Source of the DNA: Syntrophaceae bacterium UBA4059
Lineage (GTDB): Bacteria > Desulfobacterota > Syntrophia > Syntrophales > Smithellaceae
Reading direction: 5' to 3'
Length of the DNA stretch: 5,668 bases
Assembly: GCA_002382045.1 (NCBI GenBank)
Contig: DFZJ01000173.1
Span: 1-5,668, forward strand
Of this stretch, positions 1 through 5,552 are shown in pieces. A program made the position numbers and the translations under genes. Each line of letters opens with the position of its first letter. Positions within the stretch are counted from its first letter, which is position 1. The notes under the pieces were generated by a model. It worked only from the letters and a program-made list of their open reading frames with translations, searched no databases and was not told the origin of the DNA.

Positions 1-1
1 C

Positions 2-1429
2 GTTGCACAGCTTGCCGGAAAAAAAGTCGGGATCGTCACCGGTTCGACTTACGACCATGTGCTGAAAAGTCGAATTCCCGGGGCTGTTCCCGAATATTTC
101 AATAATTTTTCGGACCAGACGGAGGCGGTCAAGGCAGGGAAGATTGCCGGTTTCCTGGTCGATGAGCCGATGGCGCGGGATATCATGAACAGGACCTCCG
201 GCTTAGCCAGCTTGAAGGAATTGCTGACGGCGGACGGTTATGCGTTTGCGTTTCCGAAAAATCAGGCGAAGCTGCAAAAGGAGGTAAATGCCGCATTAAA
301 AGAGATGCGGCATAGCGGCGCGCTGCAAGAAATAGAAGCCAGGTGGTTCGGCGGGGATGAATCGGCCAAGGTTCTTCCGGATTTCAAAACCGAAGGCAAA
401 AACGGGGTGATCCGGCTGGCCACCAACAGCGGCATGGCGCCGTTTGCCTACATGAAACATGGCAAGATGGCGGGTTATGACATCGAGATTGCCAGGATCA
501 TTGCCTCGAAACTCGGCCGGACACTCGAGATTGTCGATATGGATATCGCCGCGATTATTCCTTCGCTGATCACCGGCAAGAGCGACATGGCAGCCTGCGG
601 CATCACCGTCACCGAAGAGCGCGCCCAGTCAGTCCTTTTCAGTATTCCCAACTACCAGGGCGGCATCGCCGTCATGGTGGCGGCGGGTGACGGTGCTCCG
701 GATGCGGCGCAAGATGGCCGTTGGCGATCCGGTTTGATCAAGAGCTTTAAAAGAACCTTCCTGGTTGAAGACCGCTATAAACTGGTGTTGCAGGGGTTGT
801 GGGTGACGATGGTCATCTCCATTTTTTCGGCGATCGCAGGCACGTTCATGGGATTTGCTGTATGCATGGCGCGCCGCGCCAGAACGCGATGGGCGAATAT
901 TCCGGCAAAAATTTTTATCCGTGCCATTCAGGGAACGCCGATCGTCGTGCTCCTGATGATTTTATACTACGTCGTCTTCGGCAGTCTGGATATTAACGCG
1001 ATCCTGGTGGCGGTGATCGGTTTTTCCATTAACTTTGCCGCCTATGTGTCGGAGATGATGCGCACCGGCATCGACGCGGTGGACAAGGGGCAGCATGAAG
1101 CGGCTTACGCCATCGGTTTCAACCGGTTTCAGGTGTTTGAAATGATCACCTTCCCGCAGGCGGCCCGGCATGTTCTGCCCGTTTTCAAGGGCGAGTTCAT
1201 TTCCATGCTCAAGATGACGTCGGTGGTCGGCTACATCGCCATACAGGATTTGACCAAGATCAGCGATATTATCCGCAGCCGCACCTACGAAGCCTTCTTT
1301 CCGCTCATTGCCACAGCCCTGATCTATTTTGTGATGGCCTATGCGATGGCCTGGCTGTTGTCGCGGGTGGAGATTCGGGTGGATCCGAAGCGCCGGAAAA
1401 GAGTCGTGAAAGGCGTGGTGCATTCATGA
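2..1429 (+). CDS. Fused substrate-binding/permease protein of a polar amino acid ABC importer (5' end missing)
   Basis: The frame is open from base 2, so the gene starts upstream; a GTG at 59 is internal, because the codons before it (reading AGKKVGIVTGSTYD) are plainly part of the domain. Numbering from base 2 (475 residues visible): residues 1-118 are the second lobe of an SBP_bac_3 domain, with ligand-binding-type GST at 14-16 and D54 in VDEP, ending in the typical WFGG. Residues 135-228 are a first lobe (LATNSGMAPFAY, GYDIEIA, TVTEERA with R207). Residues 258-460 are a HisM-type permease with about five membrane segments (clearest at 261-290, 314-327, 331-352, 431-456) and the EAA coupling loop at 367-386 (EAAYAIGFNRFQVFEMITF). 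The binding part should lie outside the inner membrane. The stop overlaps the ATPase start by ATGA, which suggests translational coupling. Substrate is inferred only as a polar amino acid or similar compound. Confidence 0.9.
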   Translation, partial: VAQLAGKKVGIVTGSTYDHVLKSRIPGAVPEYFNNFSDQTEAVKAGKIAGFLVDEPMARDIMNRTSGLASLKELLTADGYAFAFPKNQAKLQKEVNAALKEMRHSGALQEIEARWFGGDESAKVLPDFKTEGKNGVIRLATNSGMAPFAYMKHGKMAGYDIEIARIIASKLGRTLEIVDMDIAAIIPSLITGKSDMAACGITVTEERAQSVLFSIPNYQGGIAVMVAAGDGAPDAAQDGRWRSGLIKSFKRTFLVEDRYKLVLQGLWVTMVISIFSAIAGTFMGFAVCMARRARTRWANIPAKIFIRAIQGTPIVVLLMILYYVVFGSLDINAILVAVIGFSINFAAYVSEMMRTGIDAVDKGQHEAAYAIGFNRFQVFEMITFPQAARHVLPVFKGEFISMLKMTSVVGYIAIQDLTKISDIIRSRTYEAFFPLIATALIYFVMAYAMAWLLSRVEIRVDPKRRKRVVKGVVHS

Positions 1430-2514
1430 TCAGCGTGAAGCATTTATCCAAACACTTCGGCAGTCTGATCGTCTTGAAAGACGTGAATGCCGAAATTGAA
1501 AAAGGAGAGGTGATTTCCGTCATCGGTCCGTCCGGCAGCGGGAAGAGCACTTTTCTGCGCTGCCTCAATCTGCTGGAGACGCCGACCGGCGGCGAAATCA
1601 TCATTGACGGGATCAACCTTCTTGATAAGAAAACCAACGTCTTTCAGCTGCGCCGGAAGATGGGCATGGTCTTTCAGTCCTTCAATCTTTTTTCGCATTT
1701 GATGGTGATTGAAAACATCATGCTCGGACCGGTCCATCTCTTAAAGATGCATCGCCAGGAAGCTTTTGAAGAGAGCATGAAGCTGCTGGCGATGGTGGGG
1801 TTGGCCGAAAAAGCCTACGCCTATCCCGACGAGCTGTCGGGCGGCCAGAAGCAGCGGGTGGCCATTGCCCGGACGCTGGCCATGAAGCCGGAGATTGTAT
1901 TGTTTGACGAGCCAACGTCCGCGCTGGACCCGACCATGGTGAGCGAAGTGCTGGCGGTCATCCGCAAACTGGCGGCTGACGGGATGACAATGATGATTGT
2001 GACCCATGAAATGAAATTTGCGCGGGATGTCTCCACGCGTGTTTTATATATGGACGAGGGCGTCATCTTTGAAGAGGGGACGCCCGACCGGATATTGGTC
2101 AAGCCGCGGAGGGAAAAGACGCGCGCGTTCATCCACCGCATTAAAACCTTTACCTTTGAAATCAGGTCCAGTGCTTTCGACTTATATGCCTTGAATGCGG
2201 GCATTGAGACGTTCGGACGCAGACAGTTCCTGGCAGAAAAACAGATTTATAATATTCAACTGGTGCTGGAAGAATTACTGCTCAATAAACTTCTCCCGCG
2301 ACTCGGGCGGCAGGTTGATATCAACGTCACGGTTGGTTCTTCGGAAGAAAGCCATGAGATCGAGCTTACGATCGCCTATGCCGGTGATCCCTATAATCCA
2401 TTTGAAGACGCGGACGACAGTGATGATCTCCCGATGCTCATTGTCCGGAAGCTGGCGACTCAAAGCGAATATGTGTTGGAAGAGGGCAGGAACAAACTGA
2501 GACTGACGATGTGA
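1426..2514 (+). CDS. Amino acid ABC importer ATPase (GlnQ/HisP type) with a C-terminal GHKL-like domain
   Basis: Residues 1-240 form a complete polar amino acid type ATPase: Walker A GPSGSGKST (34-42), Q-loop Q84, signature LSGGQ (137-141), Walker B IVLFDEP (157-163), D-loop SALD (165-168), switch H194. It should power the permease encoded just upstream; the ATG overlaps that gene's stop (ATGA) and only a weak ribosome binding site (GAAAGG) precedes it, as expected for coupled translation. The family usually ends near 240-250 residues, but this protein has 362. The extra 242-362 resembles an RsbW/HATPase_c_2 domain: an N-box-like LVLEELLLN (279-287), a YNPFED segment (323-328) where the family has the D-x-G box and FNP, and a GRNKLRL end (355-361). 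The adenine-contacting Asp appears to be Y318, and the glycine-rich lid reads DDLPM (333-337), so ATP binding by this domain is doubtful. ATPase call is firm; the C-terminal assignment is by eye. Confidence 0.92.
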   Translation: MISVKHLSKHFGSLIVLKDVNAEIEKGEVISVIGPSGSGKSTFLRCLNLLETPTGGEIIIDGINLLDKKTNVFQLRRKMGMVFQSFNLFSHLMVIENIMLGPVHLLKMHRQEAFEESMKLLAMVGLAEKAYAYPDELSGGQKQRVAIARTLAMKPEIVLFDEPTSALDPTMVSEVLAVIRKLAADGMTMMIVTHEMKFARDVSTRVLYMDEGVIFEEGTPDRILVKPRREKTRAFIHRIKTFTFEIRSSAFDLYALNAGIETFGRRQFLAEKQIYNIQLVLEELLLNKLLPRLGRQVDINVTVGSSEESHEIELTIAYAGDPYNPFEDADDSDDLPMLIVRKLATQSEYVLEEGRNKLRLTM

Positions 2515-3077
2515 GAGGTCAAGGTTAAACGGCCTGTTGCCATGGCTTCCACCACGTCGGCCACCGCCAGGATCCGCGACTCCGGAAGAAGCTTGTCCCC
2601 GGTCAACCCGTTGGGATAACCAGAACCGTTCATCCGCTCATGATGTTCCAGGACCATTCTGGCAATGGGCCAGGGAAATTCAATGTCTTTCAGAATTTCA
2701 TACCCGGATTGCGCATGCGTTTTAATCAGGCTGAACTCCAGGTCTGTCAATTTTCGGGGCATGCTGAGAATCTCGGCGGGGACGGAAACTTTGCCGATAT
2801 CATGGATGATGCCGGCCATGCGGATGCCTTCGATCCGATCCGGGGAGAGGCCCATTTCCGTGGCGATGGCGCGGGAAATATCAGCCACACGGCGCTGATG
2901 ACCCGCCGTATAGGGGTCCTTCGAATCCACCACAGAGGCGATGGCCTGAACGGTTCCGCCCAGGGCCTTCCTCAGTTGATCCATGCTGTTTTTCCGGTCG
3001 GCGATGTCGCGGATGGACTCTATGGCGCCGATGATATTTCCCGAAGCATCACGCAATCTGGATGCAATACCCCACAT
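2460..3077 (-). pseudogene. HD-GYP fragment of the decayed sensor gene
   Basis: This open frame encodes the end of a PAS domain (residues 1-29, MWGIASRLRDASGN and following) and then an HD-GYP domain. HD-GYP enzymes hydrolyse cyclic di-GMP in the cytoplasm. The expected metal-site residues are all visible: H60, HD at 92-93 followed by K96 (HDIGK), H121, HH at 145-146 and D174, along with GSGYP at 151-155. About 180 residues match; the family normally continues for some 40-50 more (a HRPYR-like segment and a last helix), but here the frame reads a non-homologous TGRLTLTSH tail. The ATG at 3075-3077 lies inside the PAS fold with no clear ribosome binding site, so it is unlikely to be a true start. 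The catalytic core might still fold if expressed, but I read it as a gene remnant. Confidence 0.75.
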
Positions 3078-3571
3078 AAACGCGCCTTTCCGCCGTATAT
3101 TTCCGACACATAGGATTCAGCGTGCAGATTATCGCTTTGCCGGAAAATATTCGCATAATGAGCCTTTTCAAAAACGTCATCAGGCAGCAAGGCAAGGTCA
3201 ACAAGCAACGGTCTGCGTTGACCATAAAACGGCAGGGCGTATTCATAATTTCCTTTGCCGATTATTTCGGCCTTGGGAATCGTGGACATCTGTTCCATGG
3301 CCCTGTTCCAGGCGATGACTTTGCCGCCGAGGTCAATGACAAACGTTGCAGCCGGCAGAAAATTAATGATTTCATTAAGACGCTTGTAGGCGTTCTGCAG
3401 TTCCTCCTGTGCCTGCTTGTGGTCGTTGATGTCTTCAGAGATGCCCATCAGGTATTCGGATTCTCCGTTCGCGTTTAGAATCGGCACTTTCTTGGTGTGC
3501 AGGAATCGCTTTCCCTTGTTACGGGTCTGAAGGGGTACTTCCTGGATGTCCACAATTTCCTTCCCGCGCAA
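3020..3571 (-). pseudogene. PAS-PAS fragment of the decayed sensor gene
   Basis: Numbered from a TTG at 3569-3571, residues 1-50 are the second half of a PAS domain with its PAC end (RFLHTKKVPIL, YLMGISEDIND). Residues 51-66 are a helical linker (HKQAQEELQNAYKRL), and 67-162 are a second PAS domain (FLPAATFVIDLGGKVIAWNRA, then SEIYGGK). After GGK the frame leaves the domain because of the one-base deletion, so the last 20 or so residues are out-of-frame sequence, while the true continuation lies in the HD-GYP fragment. The TTG is probably not a real start: the same frame continues upstream as PAS sequence beyond the TAG at 3584-3586. PAS domains sense small ligands, redox state or light; the ligand cannot be told here. 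Confidence 0.75.
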
Positions 3572-3798
3572 AACCTGCCGGTCCTACTCCGTAAAGAAGT
3601 CCGCCTGCTCTTTCGGGAAGAAATCGTAATCGTTCTTTCCCTATAAGTCGCTCCTGGAATGACCCAGCAGTTCCTCTCCCGCCCGGTTGAATCGGGTAAA
3701 CCGGAGCTCCTTGGCATCCTTGAGGAAGATCATGTTTGGGAAGTTCTTATCAATCAAAGATACCTTTTGCCACCTGATCACTCTTGTCTTTCAGCAAT

Positions 3799-3835
3799 AA
3801 ACAACCCGCTCTCTGCTATGAGACACGGGTTGTTT
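3799..3835. terminator. Hairpin, possible bidirectional terminator
   Basis: A 10-bp perfect inverted repeat (AAACAACCCG at 3799-3808, CGGGTTGTTT at 3826-3835) has a further 4-bp pairing inside its loop (3810-3813 with 3820-3823). T-rich sequence (TTGTTT) ends the stem on both strands, so it could terminate transcription either way. It sits just upstream of the decayed minus-strand gene, so on that strand it may have ended a neighbouring transcript. The T-tracts are short, so the strength is uncertain. Confidence 0.55.
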
Positions 3836-4137
3836 GCAATAATCACCATCACTTTACCTCACCATTTTTTATAGCGGTTATGTGATACGGATATATTTTT
3901 GTGGAGGAACATGATCCATTTTTTTTAGAATGTCAATCGTTATATTATAATATCATTGTACAATTCGGTTGAGCATAAATTTTGGGTTGAAATCGCCATT
4001 TCTTCACCCTGACCATTCGGGCTAATTCATTGAATGCGGTTTGAAGGTGCAGGGATCGACATGATGATCTGGTATTGATCAATTGGTCGAGGAGAACCTG
4101 TGACCTTCCGTGGACGAAAGCATGACATCTTGTCAGA
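3836..4137. other. Intergenic stretch without a recognisable gene
   Basis: No open frame of convincing length or recognisable protein lies here on either strand. The left part (about 3845-3990) is AT-rich and holds two perfect palindromes, ATATTATAATAT (3942-3953) and ATTGTACAAT (3955-3964), placed almost back to back. The right part (about 4040-4137) is more mixed in composition, runs straight into the intron domain V, and includes a small hairpin TGACA-TCT-TGTCA (4123-4135). That right part may be further intron-derived sequence, but no conserved intron landmark could be identified in it. Confidence 0.5.
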
Positions 4138-4181
4138 GAGCCGGATGCGAGAAATTCGCCCGTCCGGTTCGATGAGCGGGG
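4138..4181 (+). mobile_element. Group II intron relic: domain V and the start of domain VI
   Basis: Bases 4138-4170 fit a group II intron domain V. GAGCCGGAT (4138-4146) pairs with GTCCGGTTC (4162-4170), including the catalytic AGC triad at 4139-4141 with its G-U pair. A two-base bulge CC lies at 4160-4161. The distal stem GCGA/TCGC (4147-4150 with 4156-4159) closes a GAAAT loop. The length is 33 nt against the usual 34. The next bases (GATGAGCGGGG, 4171-4181) look like the 5' strand of domain VI, but no complementary strand, branch-point A or intron end follows; the sequence turns abruptly AT-rich. No reverse transcriptase gene is present. I read this as the 3' remnant of a truncated intron. 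Confidence 0.75.
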
Positions 4182-4212
4182 TAATGAAAAAATAATTAAA
4201 ATTTATTATATA

Positions 4213-4232
4213 AAACTTATTGACATAAGTTT
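4213..4232. promoter_or_regulatory. Operator-like inverted repeat centred on the -35 box
   Basis: AAACTTA (4213-4219) and TAAGTTT (4226-4232) form a perfect 7-bp inverted repeat. Its 6-bp centre is exactly the TTGACA -35 hexamer of the promoter of the BKACE gene. A dimeric repressor bound here would block sigma factor access. The regulator is not encoded in the window and its family cannot be told. Confidence 0.5.
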
Positions 4233-4249
4233 AATATATATTGTATTAT
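4220..4249 (+). promoter_or_regulatory. Sigma70-type promoter for the leader ORF and BKACE gene
   Basis: A perfect -35 TTGACA (4220-4225) is followed after 18 bases by TATTAT (4244-4249), one mismatch from the -10 consensus. The A/T-rich run at 4187-4219 could act as an UP element. The predicted start near 4256 leaves a leader of about 185 nt before the BKACE start codon. Confidence 0.8.
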
Positions 4250-4261
4250 GCTTTCAAATAA

Positions 4262-4294
4262 ATATTGAATTTAATGTCTTCATAAATTCAATAT
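4262..4294. repeat. 12-bp perfect inverted repeat at the start of the predicted transcript
   Basis: ATATTGAATTTA (4262-4273) is the exact reverse complement of TAAATTCAATAT (4283-4294), with a 9-base spacer. It begins about 6 bases after the predicted transcription start. It could be an operator that blocks early elongation, or an RNA hairpin that protects the mRNA 5' end. A further direct copy of its right half, ATTCAATAT, lies at 4308-4316, exactly 22 bp after 4286-4294, which favours a protein binding site. Confidence 0.6.
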
Positions 4295-4364
4295 ATTATT
4301 ATGCATGATTCAATATTCGGCAATCACAGTTTGGATGCTCAAAAAGCACAGGAAAGGAGGTGCT

Positions 4365-4445
4365 GTGAAAATACGTATCGAGTTTTTGAAAAGTGTAAAC
4401 ATCAGATTTTACCCTAATAATTACAAAAGGAGGTTTGGAAAATGA
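4365..4445 (+). CDS. 26-residue basic leader ORF overlapping the BKACE start
   Basis: A GTG at 4365-4367 follows a near-ideal ribosome binding site (AAAGGAGG, ending at 4360) by four bases. It opens 26 codons, beginning MKIRIEFLKSVNIRF and ending YKRRFGK; eight residues are Lys or Arg. The TGA (4443-4445) overlaps the BKACE ATG (4442-4444) as ATGA, and the BKACE ribosome binding site lies inside this ORF. The arrangement suggests translational coupling or a leader peptide that tunes BKACE translation. In-frame ATGs at 4335 and 4305 would give 36 or 46 residues but lack ribosome binding sites. I recognise no family. There is no run of a single regulatory amino acid of the classical attenuation kind. 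Confidence 0.55.
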   Translation: MKIRIEFLKSVNIRFYPNNYKRRFGK

Positions 4446-5512
4446 GTAAGGACAAAGTGAACTGGGATTACGTAAATGCGTGGAAAAAAGATCCGAATCC
4501 TCTGGGGGGCCATGATGAATTCCAAAGTATATGGATTCCCTATGGCCTTCCGGAGGTTACTGACCCCACTAACACTAAATATGCCATCGGGGTTGATGTT
4601 CAGCCGCAGTGGAAGGTGCCCAAGAAAGTATTTGTGTCACAGACCATCGTTGGTGCTTTTTATAGCAAGAAGGGTAACCCGAATCACCCGATCGACCCGG
4701 ATGAGATCAGGGATCAGGCCTTGGCGTGCTGTGAAGCCGGAGCTCCGAACGTTCACATCCACGTTCGAGATAAGGATGGATACAATGTTTTGGATCCGGA
4801 ACTTTTTCACCATGTCATTGACCCCATAAGGAAGCAATATCCTGAGCGTCTCGTTTGCGGATGTATGGTTCCTTTCCAGAAGGGCGAGTGGGCGAAAATG
4901 ATCGAGTGTCTGCAGGATGGTCTCCTTGATCAGACACCCATTAATACGGTGGCTGCTTACTGCGGCGACACTCTTTTCGTGAAGCCCCCTCATGTAATGA
5001 TTGAGAAGACAAGGATATGCCAAGAACTCGGTGTCAAACCCCAGATTGCAGTATACAGTGATGGTGACATTGACAATGCTGACCGCTATCTGATTAAAAC
5101 AGGCTTGCTCGAAAAACCTTACTACTGGATCATACTGCCGACGCTTCCCGGCGGCTCTCCCATGCAGAATCCCAAGGCAATGGTTGAAGTGCTGATGCAC
5201 TATGTCAACAGAATAAAGGAAATTTCGGAGATACAGGGAGATGACAATACCCAGATTGTTGTCTGTGCATCGGGCCGGGCTTCGTCATACCTCACTACTT
5301 TTGCCCTTCTGCTTGGCCTCAATATCAGGGTCGGCATGGAAGATTCCGTTTGGAAATGGCCCCATCACGATGAAAAGATCAAGAACAATCTCGAGACCTG
5401 GAAATCGACAAAACAGATCTGCGAGCTGCTGGGGCGCGAGATCTATGACCCCAATGAATGGCGTCAGTTGATGAAAATGAAAAAACCGGGTGGAAAACTG
5501 AAATCGAAGTAA
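4442..5512 (+). CDS. BKACE family (DUF849) beta-keto acid cleavage enzyme, 3-keto-5-aminohexanoate cleavage type
   Basis: This family condenses a beta-keto acid with acetyl-CoA to release acetoacetate and a new acyl-CoA; the founding member (Kce) acts on 3-keto-5-aminohexanoate in lysine fermentation. The 356-residue protein is probably a cytoplasmic TIM-barrel enzyme. It shows the zinc-site HxH at H105/H107 in NVHIHVRD and, near the end, IRVGMED with R296, E300 and D301, matching the family's Arg, metal-binding Glu and Asp. About 60 residues precede the first barrel strand (KKVFVSQTIVGAF, 61-73), longer than in typical members of roughly 270-310 residues. The ATG has a strong ribosome binding site (AAAAGGAGG ending at 4433, 8-base spacing) and overlaps the stop of a 26-codon leader ORF. 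No other lysine-fermentation gene is in view, so the substrate stays open. Its base composition is visibly less GC-rich than that of the ABC genes. Confidence 0.9.
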   Translation: MSKDKVNWDYVNAWKKDPNPLGGHDEFQSIWIPYGLPEVTDPTNTKYAIGVDVQPQWKVPKKVFVSQTIVGAFYSKKGNPNHPIDPDEIRDQALACCEAGAPNVHIHVRDKDGYNVLDPELFHHVIDPIRKQYPERLVCGCMVPFQKGEWAKMIECLQDGLLDQTPINTVAAYCGDTLFVKPPHVMIEKTRICQELGVKPQIAVYSDGDIDNADRYLIKTGLLEKPYYWIILPTLPGGSPMQNPKAMVEVLMHYVNRIKEISEIQGDDNTQIVVCASGRASSYLTTFALLLGLNIRVGMEDSVWKWPHHDEKIKNNLETWKSTKQICELLGREIYDPNEWRQLMKMKKPGGKLKSK

Positions 5513-5520
5513 CATCTGTC

Positions 5521-5552
5521 GGTTGAGGAAGGGTGGATGCCCTTCCTCAACC
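5521..5552 (+). terminator. Strong hairpin after the BKACE gene, probable terminator or 3' stabiliser
   Basis: GGTTGAGGAAGGG (5521-5533) pairs perfectly over 13 bp with CCCTTCCTCAACC (5540-5552) around a 6-base loop, starting 8 bases after the BKACE stop. Only TCTCC follows rather than a T-run, so it is not a textbook intrinsic terminator; it may work weakly, with Rho, or by protecting the mRNA 3' end. Confidence 0.65.

Larger units (their letters stand above)
2460..3781 (-). pseudogene. Decayed PAS-PAS-HD-GYP sensor / c-di-GMP phosphodiesterase gene
   Basis: Reading leftwards from about 3781, three stretches in two frames together give one recognisable protein. First, a PAS domain starts near 3757 (LIDKNFPNMIFLKDAKEL) and is broken by TAG at 3641-3643 and again by TAG at 3584-3586; between them the frame still reads GKNDYDFFPKEQADFF, typical of PAS. 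Second, the frame continues through the end of that PAS and a second PAS to about 3090. Third, a one-base loss in an A-run (3087-3089 on the plus strand) shifts the frame; restoring one A gives GGKGAFMWG, joining the PAS to the HD-GYP part. Homology then stops near 2538, after the AMA that follows the last metal-site Asp, so the C-terminal tail is missing. The remaining frame runs antisense into the ATPase gene to a TGA at 2460-2462. The start is uncertain (GTG 3779-3781, TTG 3755-3757 or ATG 3731-3733). Confidence 0.8.

Noticed and set aside
2640..3113. Plus-strand open frame of 157 codons opposite the HD-GYP fragment
   Set aside because: It is antisense to clear HD-GYP and PAS coding sequence and its product shows no recognisable family; other long frames opposite the ABC and BKACE genes were left out for the same reason.
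3908..3936. Minus-strand promoter for the decayed sensor gene (TTGACA at 3936-3931)
   Set aside because: The -35 is perfect, but at 17 bases spacing the -10 would be CATGTT, a poor match, and no better one lies at 16-18 bases.
4145..4195. Small ORF starting MREIRPSGSMSG inside the intron domain V
   Set aside because: The bases are explained by the domain V stem and its flanks; there is no ribosome binding site. This is structural RNA sequence read as protein.
3836..4440. CRISPR array, tRNA or riboswitch in the long non-coding stretch
   Set aside because: No regularly spaced repeat, cloverleaf or known riboswitch core could be seen; the only structured RNA recognised is the intron domain V.
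4305..4445. Longer version of the leader ORF (46 codons from ATG 4305)
   Set aside because: No ribosome binding site precedes 4305 or the in-frame ATG at 4335, and the longer version runs through the third half-site; the GTG at 4365 has a near-perfect site.
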